Shown: positions 47,174-58,526 of the stretch, piece by piece
Layout of the letters: the number at the start of each line of letters is the position of its first letter
Position numbering within the stretch: the first letter of the stretch is position 1
Origin: Coprinus comatus
Lineage: Eukaryota > Basidiomycota > Agaricomycetes > Agaricales > Agaricaceae
Assembly: GCA_034638255.1 (NCBI GenBank)
Contig: JAWPGT010000010.1
Span: 372,001 to 436,000, forward strand
Length of the DNA stretch: 64,000 nucleotides
Reading direction: 5' to 3'
Position numbers and translations under genes: made by a program
Notes under the pieces: generated by a model
Databases searched by the model: none
Told to the model about the DNA's origin: nothing
Seen by the model: the letters and a program-made list of their open reading frames with translations, nothing else

Positions 47174-49015
47174 TTATTTTCCGTATCTACTTGTTCTGGT
47201 TTGCTTCCGAATCTGGGTAGTTTCGACTTCAGGTTTAACTTTCGTTACATCCTCGATACCAGCCAATATATCTTCTTCTGTCTTTGCCCATTCAGGTTTT
47301 ATCTGTCTTCTCTCAGTTTCTAGTTCTTTGACCCTATCGACTATTTTTTTGACGGTACCGTCGAGAATCGTGGATCTGTCGTTCTTGGAAGCATTACCTT
47401 TGATGATTATATTATCCGTTGATCGACTAGTTTGAACCTTTGTCATAGCCTACCATTTTTTTTTGCTTTTAATCCAAGTTTTCAATCTGACGGGGCAAAA
47501 CGTACCTGATGGATCCTTTGAAGCATCATTAACTCCGAACCCAACATCAACCACTTAATAATTGGTGTCCTATCATCCGGAGTGAACTCTCTAACTCTCA
47601 GATCATCAACTAATTTATCCATCTCATTAACACTTGCGGCAGCCAACGTTGTTGGAGTACTAGAAAGATTCATAGCCCTTTCCAAATGATCTCGTAATGC
47701 ATAGCCTAATTCTTGATGGGGTGTATTTGAAACGGCTACTGCCTCAACGAATTTTTTGGGATAACCCAAGTTATGTACGAGTGGGTTTGTGTCCATATCT
47801 GGGAGATTCAGGAATGATCGGACTTGGTTCACGATTTTGTGTTCGGTATTATGCGTTTCCAGGAGTGCTTCGGACCAGATGTTACCCTGAGGATAATTGG
47901 ATGAATTCTTTGGTTAGGGATGATTTTGGGGTAGGAAAGAAAAATTTACTTCTTTATCGAAGGCTTCAATGAACAACGTGTGAAGTCGGTTTCCTGAGTC
48001 GGTTTCGTATTCATATTGGGCAAGGTAGAGGGGTACAAGGATAGGGTAAGCAGCGAACTAAGGATAATAAATATTGCTCTATTGTCAAAGGTATATTTGG
48101 AATGGGTATAGTCGGAACGAACCAAGGTTGGTTTCAGAGTGCTTGGTAGAAAGCGAAAGCTCTCAGAGATAGAGGCTTCAGAGTGAGAGAGATGGCTGAC
48201 AATATCACAGATCGAGAATGGCGAGATGCTGAATGGGATACAAGCGACGTCGAGACCATGTTGTTTCAACAGGTCTTCTGAGAAAGGAATACTTTTTTTT
48301 GTGGTTGGATCAGATGGTACCAGCGGTACAGACGAAAGAACCTTGTAGTCGGAACCTGTATAAAGATAGGCTTATTGGGTTGGTGGTACCGGGAGAGTAT
48401 GGGTTTGGTTACCTGGAATATAGCTAACCCATCCGTAAATAGGCGATAAATAGACTTATTTGGGTATATAAACACGTACGCGTTGTGAATTTGAGCTATT
48501 GAATCGCACTTAGGATAGCAACATGTTAGTGTCAAGTTTGCAAGTTCATTATGATAGTTTACCTCTTCTCCCTTTAGCATCACCTTTCCTTTAACTTCGA
48601 CGTCAAGAATCCAACCCGGGAAATAAACGGGCGTGAGCCGTACTGGCTTGATGGGAGAAACACCGAGACTTGGAAATATTCGAGAGATGATAGATTGAAA
48701 GAAATTTCCACGACGAATTATGGACGCGTATGGAGAAAGATATCTCTCTGCATCATAGGGGGAAAGATTAAAAGGGAAAGCTAGAGAAATTATTCAACAA
48801 AGACACCTCTTTGACGACTGTGATTCTCTAACCTCTGAGATTTTGAAACGGGTACGTGGGCGTGTTCTGCGACGAGTATAGCCTGCGCTGGAGTGCCCGT
48901 GGACCCAGACGTTTACATAGCATTTCTGGAGGATGTATTCCGACTTGAAATCATTCTTCTTCCGAAAGCGGAGATCCTGTTTGGCAATTGCATCGGAGTC
49001 AAGCAAGTGACGCAT
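47174..49015 (-). CDS. Conserved fungal protein of unknown function
   Basis: The ATG at 49015 begins MRHLLDSDAIAKQDLRFRKK. Exon 1 (48911-49015), a 44 nt intron, exon 2 (48833-48866) and exon 3 (from 48780) join in phase to read NTPTYPFQNLRAFPFNLSPY, then RYLSPYASIIRRGNFF, KPVRLTPVYFPGWILDVEVK, EDLLKQHGLDVACIPFSISP, FAAYPILVPLYLAQYEYETD and SFLNLPDMDTNPLVHNLGYP. The end is basic and charged (KKIVDRVKELETERRQIKPE). I do not recognise a named family, though block-wise conservation like this is usual for a basidiomycete-wide protein. A basic N-terminus could target mitochondria (inference). The start codon is 139 bp from that of the divergent J-protein gene. Confidence 0.68.
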
Positions 49016-49154
49016 ATTCACGTGACCAAGATCAGAAGTGTGATCGGACACGTATGTAACATTGCAGGTCCCAAAATCTGCAGACTTCTATAGGCCAACG
49101 TAGTACCCGAACGTTTGAACTCTCACCCTCGCTTTCTGGTCTCTTTCTTCCATC
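49016..49154. promoter_or_regulatory. 139 bp bidirectional promoter between the unknown gene and the J-protein gene
   Basis: Two divergent ATGs (49015 minus, 49155 plus) share this short region, which has a CT-rich leader before 49155. No TATA box or heat-shock element is clear. Confidence 0.5.
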
Positions 49155-50888
49155 ATGTTCAGGCTAGCAATATTTGCTTTTCTGGCTTTCTCGGCTCTAA
49201 CTCTAGCTGCGTCGGATTACTACAAAACACTAGGAGGTGTGCTTGTAACATTCTGGTTGCTTTGCATTAATTTAATTGAATCTGGTTAGTCCATAAATCG
49301 GCCTCGGACAAAGATATTCGTACCGCATATAAGAAATTGAGCAAGAAATACCACCCAGACAAGAACAAGGCTGAAGATGCCGAGGCCAAATTCGTAGAGA
49401 TCGCTCAAGGTACGTCGCCAGCTGGAATTTGACCAAAGCCGTATAATTCACGCGTCGTAGCATACGAGGTCCTTTCAGACGAGAAAGTATGTTACCGAAC
49501 GAAGCTTTCCGATATCTACTAAGTGAATTGACCCTGTAGAAACGTCAAATTTATGATCGGTATGGAGAGGTGTGCTTCCAAAGTTCTGATATCGACGGGA
49601 GCAATCTGAAATTTTCCACAGGAAGGGCTAAAGGCTCACGAAGGTGGACAACATGCATCCAACCCTTTCGATATTTTCCAAAATTTCTTCGGCGGTGGTC
49701 GTATGTCCAACCAGTTTCAAATTTTATGAAGATTCAGCTAATGACTCCCAAAGACCGGTCTGACCAAGCGCGTAAAGGCCCATCTTCACTTTCAGAGTTC
49801 GAGGTACCATTGGAGGACCTGTATGTTTTTGGTTTGCATTATATTCGGGTCGTTATGCTCACTACTAAACAGGTATTCTGGCGCCAGTGTTGATGTGAGT
49901 TCTTTTCTTGGTGTTTAGAATAATCTGACTGACAATATAATCTAGTTCCAAGTACGAAAACGTGTTCTATGCGACCACTGTAGAGGTTCTGGAGCGGCTT
50001 CCGATAACGATATTCATACGTGCCCGACATGTAATGGCGCTGGTGTCAGACTTGTAAAGCAACAGGTAAATACACTTACTTTCTCTCCAAGCCTTGAAAA
50101 GGCCACTAACATTCTCTCAACTTAGATATTCCCCGGCATGTTTGCTCAGAGTCAAGTCAGTTGTACTGATTGTGGAGGACGAGGAAAGGTAATTAAGAAG
50201 AAATGTCCTCATTGTGGAGGCAACAAGGTCGTAGAACATAGCCAAGAATTGAACCTAGAAATCGAAGCTGGAATGCCAGAAGGTCATGAAGTTGTCTTTG
50301 AAGGAGAGGCTGACGAGAGTCCTGATTGGGAAGCTGGAGATATTATTATTAGAGTAAGGAGCAAGAAGGAGAAGGGTGGATGGAGAAGAAAGGAAACTAG
50401 TCTATATTGGAAAGAAACAATTGGTGTCGATGAGGTATGTTCGAGGTCATTTTTCAAAGAAACACTGCTTACCATTACCGTCTCCAGGCACTATTGGGTT
50501 TCGAAAGGAATTTGACACATCTTGATGGCCATGTCGTGCCTCTTGTTAGGAAGGGTGTCACTCAGCCAGGTAAGGTTACTCGTCATGAGTTGCGAACTCG
50601 TTATGTTGACGTACTCTTTTTTCGTGTAGGTTTCGTTCAAGTGATTAAAGGAGAAGGCATGCCCGAGTTTGGCCACTCGACACATGGGGATTTGTTTGTT
50701 GAATACAATGTTGTGCTGCCAACAGAGATCCCAACGCAGACTCGTCGTAGTAAGTCTCATCTTAGTTGATTATTCCTCCCCCTATGAAATATTTCTATTT
50801 GATGATGATCGCGCTAACACTTGCTTTCTTACCTGCAGAATTACTAGAGGCTTTCCACGGAGCAGAATATAACCGTGACGAGCTGTAA
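49155..50888 (+). CDS. scj1: ER-lumenal DnaJ/Hsp40 co-chaperone (Scj1-like)
   Basis: The ATG at 49155 gives a signal peptide (MFRLAIFAFLAFSALTLAAS), then a J domain (DYYKTLGVHKSASDKDIRTA) with the HPD motif in KKYHPDKNK. A Gly/Phe region (FDIFQNFFGGG) leads to four zinc-binding repeats: CDHCRGSG, CPTCNGAG, CTDCGGRG and CPHCGGNK. The C-terminal beta-sandwich domains follow (LNLEIEAGMPEGHEVVFEGE, VIKGEGMPEFG). The last four residues are RDEL, a KDEL-like ER retention signal. The protein should stimulate the lumenal Hsp70 (Kar2/BiP) in folding and ER-associated degradation. At least seven short introns interrupt it; the joins match the family length of about 370 residues. Confidence 0.92.
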
Positions 50889-51287
50889 TACTCTCATGAT
50901 TCTGTAATATTTATTGGAACATAGGTCATTTTTATTCCCCATTCTTGAATTGAAAAGAAGTCTATTTGATTGATCCCGTTTTGTACACATGTACCTTCGC
51001 GGAAGGTGACACCTGCCTTTTACATGGAGTCCAAATTGCAATCAATCTATAAATACATGTGTTTCTCAGCTCGGTGCGGCAATTAGATATTGGGGCCGGT
51101 CTTGCCATTGTCTTTTTTATTTATTTTTCAGGTTGTGACTTACTTAGACCCGCGTTTTGGGGTAGAATAAGTTGTTGTAGGTAAATATAACACAAACACA
51201 TCATATGTGAAGAAGGATCTAATCAAGTTAACAGAAGACTAGAACGGCCTCAATTATGCTGGTTGTATGCGACTTAATGACATTCCT
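50889..51287. other. Convergent 3' region between the J-protein and thaumatin-like genes
   Basis: About 400 bp, AT-rich, with polyadenylation-type words (TATTTATT at 51118). No gene is seen. Confidence 0.42.
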
Positions 51288-52210
51288 TCAGGGGCAGAAG
51301 GTAATGGTCCAGGATTGGTCTCCAGCGGGGCAAGCTCTAACAGGGGAATCGTTTCCACATCCAGATAAATCCTACAGAATAATTGCGTTAGCTACCAGTG
51401 CTGAAGGACGAGAATGTAATTGCACTCACTCCAGGTGGGTATGCGTTTCGGCAATCGCACCTTACATCCCTACAAGTTACAGTGTCGCAACCATTGGCAG
51501 AAATTGACATAGATTGAGTAAATCCCTATAGTATATAAAATTGATAGGTAAATGGTCGATTGAATGTAAAATGCCGGAAGAAACTAACCTGAATGTTTGA
51601 GATATCATACGCCTATACGATGACGGTGTGTCGTTAGTAAATGAAATGCTACTTTATCACCAGAAAGTTGCTCACTTGTGGCGTAAAGTTATTACCAGTG
51701 TCAAGATTAAACTCTGCCATGGTACACCCCTCTGCTCTCTCTCCGCAACTACCGTTCTGGTTGAAGATACGACCGTTCCACTGTGAAACAAACATATGTC
51801 AAAACAAAACCCATAATGTTATCTGAAAAGATTAACAAACCTGTCTGTTGATAGTGAGTGTTTGAGACTGTCCAGCACCAAGGGAGCGCGGTTGTGGACC
51901 AGTGTATGAGATTGCTGGGATAGGCTTGGTACATATATGCCTTCAGTTTCAAACTGCAAACCATAATAGTGAAATATACTTACGACGCCTCCAGATCCTG
52001 GTGTGTCACACCTTGGAGAGTATCCACAGTTGACATTGGCAATAACAGGTCGGACAGAGTGATCACAATTGTTTCTCAAAGTGACTTGAATTTCCATCAT
52101 CAGTAAAACTTGAAAGGTATAAATTCATATGAATCAAGCTTACAAGTGTGAGCAGCATTTGCGCCAATGGCGGCGGCGAAAATTGTGAGGAAGATGTTTT
52201 TGTTAACCAT
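51288..52210 (-). CDS. Small secreted thaumatin-like protein
   Basis: The ATG at 52210 gives a signal peptide (MVNKNIFLTIFAAAIGANAA). Exons joined in phase read VTLRNNCDHSVRPVIANVNC, then PIPAISYTGPQPRSLGAGQS, QWNGRIFNQNGSCGERAEGC, TMAEFNLDTG, AYDISNIQGFTQSMSISANG and CRDVRCDCRNAYPPGDLSGC, ending CPAGDQSWTITFCP with a stop at 51288-51290. The NNC start, WNGRIF, AEF, YDIS, GFTQ and final TFCP are thaumatin landmarks, and the many Cys fit its disulphide fold. It is shorter than plant thaumatins, like the small fungal type. Relatives bind or cut beta-1,3-glucan and act in wall remodelling or defence; activity here is not known. Confidence 0.85.
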
Positions 52211-53186
52211 TGTTGAGTATAGGATACTTACTATACAATGCATTTTTCTTCAGCTTTTATACTGCATACACTCTCAAGAATCGAATACTAATAGGTGCTT
52301 GTTTCAGCCTAAGCGGCTAGAAAATTCAGCCGTTACTGAAAATAACATACCGTGGCATATGGTCTAACTTTTCGAGTTCAACAACGAGCCGAATGGGTAC
52401 GGGAAGCACGGAAAATGTACACTGCTGAATTGATTGTACACGACCTTGTCCATTGTATGGGAGACTAAACAAATTCGCTTAGATTGTTATATTCCGTAGC
52501 GCCGAAGCTACGTGCCGTTTGGAGTAAATCATCAAACATTGGAGTACAAAACAGCCTAAATTTGCTCATTGGTAATTAGGTGCAATTTGGTGTTGATGGT
52601 TTTTATCTTGATTTGAATATCAAAATCACCGACACTCTATTTTAACATCCTTACTGTGAATGTTTTATGATGTACAGTAAGTATCTATTTCTATATTTCT
52701 ATTATACAAAAAACAACGGTTTTTTCCCACAAAGAACTAAGCACCATTATGTGGAGTTCAAGTGAAAAACGGGTGGAGAAGTGGAAACGACGCCATGGGC
52801 CAAAAAAAAAAGTCGTATCGAACATTAAGCCATTACGCACAAATCACGAATGTGAACCACAATTCACAGCACGAACATGGACACAGGGGCTTGAAATTGC
52901 CCCGCAGGTTTGAAGATTTACTTGGGTCTTGCATCCAAGATATCATTCACTATTCACCCCCGCTGGCAATTTCGATGCTTTAGTACCAAGATTCGTCATG
53001 ATGTGCCTGATATTGTAACTTTCCGGACATAGCCCGTGTGCATAGCACTGCGCCGCTGGTGATGATACGTTGAGGCTGTACTTATGTGGTAACTCAACCC
53101 TGAACTTCAAGTAAAAAGCGCCTCGTTTTCTCAACTTGCAACTACAACCACATTTTCAAGAACCTCATAATACGGGAAGAGCGACG
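52211..53186. other. Intergenic: thaumatin-like promoter and upstream region of the F-box gene
   Basis: Nearly 1 kb with no supported gene. The frame upstream of 53187 stays open back to about 53136 but contains no ATG. Confidence 0.45.
52254..52261 (-). promoter_or_regulatory. TATA box of the thaumatin-like gene
   Basis: TATAAAAG on the minus strand, 44-51 bp upstream of the ATG at 52210. This implies a very short leader, common for highly expressed secreted fungal proteins. Confidence 0.55.
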
Positions 53187-55286
53187 ATGAACTTGAATGG
53201 TACATTCAATTCTTCCAAGCCCATTTTGTCGTTCTCCGACAACGATGTACAACGAAACACAACAAATTTTGTTTCCCAATTGGAACGAAGGAATTTAATC
53301 AGCGCAGTCAAGCTTTGGGAATTGGTGAGGTCAGGGGTATGGTATGATGATGAAGAAGATATTTTGGAAGCGTCTAATGACGATGGAGCGGGACCGCTTG
53401 ACTCCATTAATCAACAAATCCGAAATACTATCGCTGCAATCGAAAACATGCTGGAGCAGAAAAAGGTCCTTGCCGTTTCCGAGTATGGGGCACGACAGGC
53501 TGAGCCTGTTAGCTTATACAATGTTGTTATTTGGTATAGCTGGACCCCACATGGAGTCAACCCGGAGAAACTTGATAATTACAATGTATCGCAACTGGAA
53601 TGCCTCCTCGAAGCATTCCGTTCCCTTTCATCTCCCTGGAAAAAACTCCCACCCGAGCTTCTCAGTGAGATCTTCCACCTATGCGTCCCTCGAGATAGTA
53701 CAACTGTCATATCAACATCGGATGCCCCCCTTCTACTTGGCCGTATTTGTGTCAATTGGTACTCCCTTTCGACTGGAATTCCACATCTATGGACGAATTT
53801 GACTTTCACGTCAAACTTCATCCACGATCCAAAACTTTCTATGTACTCTTCAGATATTTTTTCCTTTTGCTTCGACGACACTAATGGGATAAGAGGCTTA
53901 GGGAAAGGATCAGGAAAGCTCATGTACACTTTCCTTGAGCGTTCCTGTAATATGCCTATATCACTATCTGTGCACGTCGGCATGCTCCTTGGAAAATCCA
54001 CGAGACACCCTTTCTATGATCATATTCTGGATCGATGTACCAAGTTGGCATTATTGTTGCCATCTATTCGTAACCCTCGACCTAAACTTCTCGACACTCA
54101 AGTTTCTCCATTTTCACTCCCTCTCGTCGAGGATCTTACCTTCTATTCCTCTCGATCCGGTTATAATGAGCAGTGGTATGATAGTTATGATAGGGCATTT
54201 GCCCAAATCATTAATACTTCTGCATCTAAACTGAAGAAGTTGAATGTTATTGCTCGGATGCCAACGAATTTATACCAATCGATCTCATGGAACGTTTCCT
54301 GGAATACCCTTACACATTTCATTTGGGTCACACCCATTTTATGCACCGATTGTCATACACTACTCCATGCAGCACCAAATCTAGTCCGCGTATCAGTTTC
54401 GGATATTATTTCAATAGATTCGGTCGCCAATATAGCAAGAACTCGTTTTCAACCTCCTGTAGTGATGAAATATTTGGAAACATTAGTGGTTGGAATTCAA
54501 AACCAACAAACTGTTTTCAATGCTATCACTGCTCCAGAACTACATCAACTTGTTTATATTGTTCCATGTGATGAAGATAAAGAATCTTTCATGACATTCC
54601 TATCACGTTCAAATTGTGATTTACAAGTTTTGAAGATGTATACTGCATCTTATTCATCTTGTGATATCATGTTGGATGTTTTGGAACGAATTAATTCTTT
54701 GGGTCGTCGGACAAGAGAAGGATCAATGAAGAAGATAGGTTTGAAAACGTTGTTGATTGGAGATTCGACTCATGATCATCGGTTAATTTCAAATAAATTG
54801 TTGGAAAGGTTGACTTATCAACAACAACCTGAAAACAGTTTAAAAGAATCAATACATCCTGGTTCATCGACATCTACAATATTATTTCCTGATCTGGAAT
54901 TTCTGGGGTTGTACGATATTGGATCAATTACTACTGGCAAAATTTCATCTTTACTTCGGTCAAGAGTGTTACACAGTGTTGAACTTGGTTCATCATTTGG
55001 TTGCAACAACAACAATAACGACATCAACAACTCCGAATCAACAATCGCGAAGCTAAAAGTTTTTGAATCATGGCATCGAAAGTCAAATGCAATTTCAGAT
55101 TCGGATTGGGACAGTATGGAGGAATTGAAATCTTCTGGTCTGGTGTTTAGGTTATTTGAAAGCCCCACGGCATACCCAAATTTAACAGAGGATGAACAAT
55201 CTTTGTTGAAAAAGTACTTTTCCGAGGGATTTATTGCATATGATTATCTGTTTGAATTTGGGGAATTGGTGCCAATATATTTCTAA
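53187..55286 (+). CDS. F-box protein with leucine-rich-like C-terminus, intronless
   Basis: The first ATG of the open frame, at 53187, gives 699 residues (MNLNGTFNSSKPILSFSDND). A helical segment (NQQIRNTIAAIENMLEQKKV) precedes the F-box at about residues 150-215: WKKLPPELLSEIFHLCVPRD, LGRICVNWYSLSTGIPHLW. The rest is built of irregular leucine-rich repeats (LPLVEDLTFYSSRSG, LKKLNVIARM, FPDLEFLGLYDIGSI) with an Asn-rich stretch near 55000. The lack of introns is notable among intron-rich neighbours, though frequent in expanded agaricomycete F-box families. It should act as a substrate adaptor of an SCF ubiquitin ligase; the target is unknown. Confidence 0.83.
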   Translation: MNLNGTFNSSKPILSFSDNDVQRNTTNFVSQLERRNLISAVKLWELVRSGVWYDDEEDILEASNDDGAGPLDSINQQIRNTIAAIENMLEQKKVLAVSEYGARQAEPVSLYNVVIWYSWTPHGVNPEKLDNYNVSQLECLLEAFRSLSSPWKKLPPELLSEIFHLCVPRDSTTVISTSDAPLLLGRICVNWYSLSTGIPHLWTNLTFTSNFIHDPKLSMYSSDIFSFCFDDTNGIRGLGKGSGKLMYTFLERSCNMPISLSVHVGMLLGKSTRHPFYDHILDRCTKLALLLPSIRNPRPKLLDTQVSPFSLPLVEDLTFYSSRSGYNEQWYDSYDRAFAQIINTSASKLKKLNVIARMPTNLYQSISWNVSWNTLTHFIWVTPILCTDCHTLLHAAPNLVRVSVSDIISIDSVANIARTRFQPPVVMKYLETLVVGIQNQQTVFNAITAPELHQLVYIVPCDEDKESFMTFLSRSNCDLQVLKMYTASYSSCDIMLDVLERINSLGRRTREGSMKKIGLKTLLIGDSTHDHRLISNKLLERLTYQQQPENSLKESIHPGSSTSTILFPDLEFLGLYDIGSITTGKISSLLRSRVLHSVELGSSFGCNNNNNDINNSESTIAKLKVFESWHRKSNAISDSDWDSMEELKSSGLVFRLFESPTAYPNLTEDEQSLLKKYFSEGFIAYDYLFEFGELVPIYF

Positions 55287-55599
55287 TTACATGTTTTTCC
55301 GATAGTAGCTCTTACTGTTCTGTACTGCATTATTTAGTACTTTTTTCTTTTCTTTTGATTGTGTATAAATTTAGCTTTCCACTCAAGAGTCGAGATCTTC
55401 GTGGTATACTATTTGAGAGACGTTCATTTTATCGACAATAATTATGGTCTCTGACAGGCTTGAACATTGTCATTCTAAAACCAATTTGCCCCAACAAAAA
55501 AAGCTTTTCTCGGTTTTTCTTTACATATACACTTATCTTTTCTTATTTATAGGTACGATTACTACGTTCCTAATACAAATCATAGAATCGTTCAACACA
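55287..55599. other. Convergent 3' region
   Basis: About 310 bp of T-rich sequence between two convergent genes. No gene is seen. Confidence 0.4.
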
Positions 55600-57986
55600 T
55601 TAAGACATAAAACGAAACGAAACAAAACAACTCAAGGAGAGTTCGACAGTGATCTCCATATGCATAAGGGAGCCGGCATACGATCTCATCATCAACAACA
55701 AAAAACAATCACAGAGAAAGAAAAAAAACGGCAGGAAACAAGAAACAGAAACAGTGGGACAGGAAAGTAGCTTCTGTTTCAATGTCTCTCTAATTCCTTT
55801 AGCTCTCTTCTTTGCTACCATCGTCCTTTCATAAAATTGTGAAGCAGCAGCATTGAAATATTCCGTACTTTTCTTCTTAAGATCTTTAGCTCTATCCTTA
55901 GCCCTATCGTTCCTACACAATACTTCCTCTCCAAAAGCACGAGCTTTACCTTTACTTTGTCTAACAAGTGTTTGAGTTTGGACCTGAATAGCATCCATAA
56001 GTTCATCAACAGCCTCAACAAGATCTTGAATCCCATTATCCTTCACAGCGTTATTCAAAACTTTCTTAGTTTCATCGAAAATCTCTGAGAGCCCGTCAAC
56101 GATAAGACCAGTGAATTCGGAGGAAGTAACTTGAGTCCGAGGCTGAGGTTTACGTATATTGTCCCAAGTGGGAGTAGTAGAAAGAGACGATGGTACAGAA
56201 GGGATTGTGGTGAGAGACGTCGTGATGACGGGACGAATCAGTACCTCTTTGGATGATGAAGCGCGGGGTTGAGATTTATCAGCTGTGGTGGGTAATCGAG
56301 AAGGTCCCGCCTCAGTATACGAAGTGCAAGGAGTGTGGATGAGGGACAAAGAAGAGTCCTGTGGTTTGATTGACAAAGATGTGACCCGAGAAGTCACAGC
56401 AAGAGAGTTGCTTTGTGATGGTACGGTAAGGGATGTTGTTCCAGGGTTCAGGATCGTAAGAGCAAAATCCTTCATGGATGAAGTGATGAGAGCAGTACCC
56501 GTGCTAGATAGTGAACCGGTAAAGGATCGGTTGACTTGTCCTGATGTAATCCAGGAATTACCAGAACTGTTCTTAACTGTCCCAGCGGGCAAAGGGACCG
56601 AGGTATGGAATGCAGTGTTGAACGCGAATCCCATGATAATGGACATGAGAGCGAAGCTGAAAGAAATGTATAAGTAATATAGATTGAGAGGACATGTGAA
56701 CACTAACAATGTGACCGCATGGATTTGATGAGTGTTATCAGACCGATACTTGATGACTTGTGTCGAGCGATCGAGGAGATTTCGAATGACTTCAAAGACT
56801 TTCCAAGATTCTACCTGCGCAAGATCTTCTGCGTCGAGAACAGGAGACTTGTTTAATTCATTGAAATTGATTGTTCGAGAAATCGGTACTGCGAGCAATT
56901 CCCAATCATCCTCTGCTACTTGTTGAACACAATCGTCAGCCTTTTCATCTTCTGATTGAGGAACGATAACAGGAAGATAAGCGGTATGGAGGGATAAGGC
57001 AGGCAAAGTGGTAGAAGGCAAGTAAACAATCGCCAAGGAGGCGCGGATGACGTCATCCTGAGAATCAAACTATCAACGCAAGGAAAAGGTTAGGAACGGA
57101 GGCAGTAGAAAACGTAACATACAGCTTCGACAGTACCAGGGAGATCATTTGTTAGGTCGTGAACTGTCACCGAGGTTAGAATACTATTATCCTTGCCACA
57201 TCGGAGCTCCAGAGATTGTACTGGGCCAGTGAAGTTCGGATCAAGGGTGTTCAATACAACATTACCCGAGAACCCGGCAGCCTTCTTGATCAAGCTCTGG
57301 ACGAAAGACCACTTAATGGGGGAGGAGGTTCCATATAACATGATATCCAAACCCGTATTGGTAGTGTCGTTATCAGGCTGGTAAGCCGCGTGATGCGGGA
57401 CCTGAGAAATGAATGGTGCCTCTGGTTCAGCTAAAGGTATAGTTTGCTGATCAAGAGCAACAGGTGGGTGGTTGTCATGGTCTTCGAGACTTGCAGTACT
57501 ATCCAAGCGGGCGATCTCTTTGAGAGACCTATCCAGTTGATCGCGGGAGCTCGTGAGAGGATCGGGAAACGAGAGACGAAGGTCTCGAATAGAGTTGTGA
57601 GTACTATTGACTGCAGAAGCTGGTCGAGATGCGAGGGTTCCAATCAGACTTTGCTCGAGACCATCCTTGGTTCGCTGATCGTCGCTCGAGTCATGGCTAA
57701 TGTCAGGAAGAGAGCCTATTGGGAAAGATTCAGCGGCATGCGCAGCCAAGGGCTGTACAATACACATGCCAGACTCGATGGCGGACTCATCATTGGGCTC
57801 GTCGACAAAGCCTTCCCAAGCTTCGACCTCGCTGTCATCATGAGAACTTCCAAAGCTGATGGACGATCTGCGAGAAAGAGGTTGGGAGTTTATGCCTTCG
57901 CGAGAGCTGATAGAGTCGTTGTCATCGTCTATACGAGTTGAAAGATCGAGCCAGTCTGAGTCTGAGAGAGAGTCGAACTCTGACAT
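55600..57986 (-). CDS. Unknown protein with acidic Ser-rich N-terminus and one membrane segment
   Basis: Two long open exons (from the ATG at 57986 to about 57123, and 57069-55600) join in phase to read TVEAFDSQDDVIRASL. The start MSEFDSLSDSDWLDLSTRID and the following 130 residues are Ser/Asp/Glu-rich and probably disordered. A folded segment follows (IKWSFVQSLIKKAAGFSGNV, SLELRCGKDNSILTSVTVHD). Near the middle is one transmembrane-like stretch (ALMSIIMGFAFNTAF and upstream). The remainder is Ser/Thr-rich, then has a long charged helix (KGKARAFGEEVL, AKDLKKKSTEYFN). I do not recognise the family. The last 50 residues (FLPFFFFLCDCF) may be intron read-through. A role at an internal membrane is only a guess. 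Confidence 0.68.
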
Positions 57987-58526
57987 GATGAGGGAGAGGA
58001 GTTAAGTAAGGAGAGACAGACCTCTATGTCCTTTAAATAGAGCTGCGGCCCGGAGAATGCCTATTTATGGACTGCCCCTGAGTAGAGTCCTGACTCCCTG
58101 ACACGCTTTTATGTCGTGGTGCCAAAGCACGTATGTGCTACGTTGATACATAACATTTGCGAGCTGTTTTTTTTACGCACAGGAATACTTGATATAATAG
58201 CCTGTATACTCCATAATTGATATTGATCAGAATTCTCCCGGTACAAATGCAGCCAGCGCCTTTTGTGCGCTTGCTCGGTAGCTATGGGCCTGGCTAACAG
58301 TACTCAGCATTACGAACACATACACGTTTTGTGACTCGAGGTGCTGTGAAGAGGCCTGGAATTGGTCAGCGGAGTTATCTTATCTGTGTGGTTATTACTC
58401 GATATAGCAGACACGTGGATTCTAAAATACCAAAGGTTGTTCAATAAACTTTGTCATTTCTGCTCTTCTCTTACCGTTACAGCTTTCTCTTCTCTCCGGG
58501 TGCTATAGTCCGCTCTACTACATCTC
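57987..58526. other. Divergent promoter region between the unknown gene and exportin-T
   Basis: 540 bp with no supported gene; a pyrimidine-rich leader (about 58455-58526) precedes the exportin ATG. No clear TATA box is seen. Confidence 0.45.

Noticed and set aside
48780..48910. Out-of-frame first exons of the conserved unknown gene
   Set aside because: A 44 nt intron (48867-48910) plus a 34 nt exon bring all segments into phase.
53136..53186. Longer N-terminus for the intronless F-box protein
   Set aside because: The upstream part begins with TTG and has no ATG; 53187 is the first real start codon.
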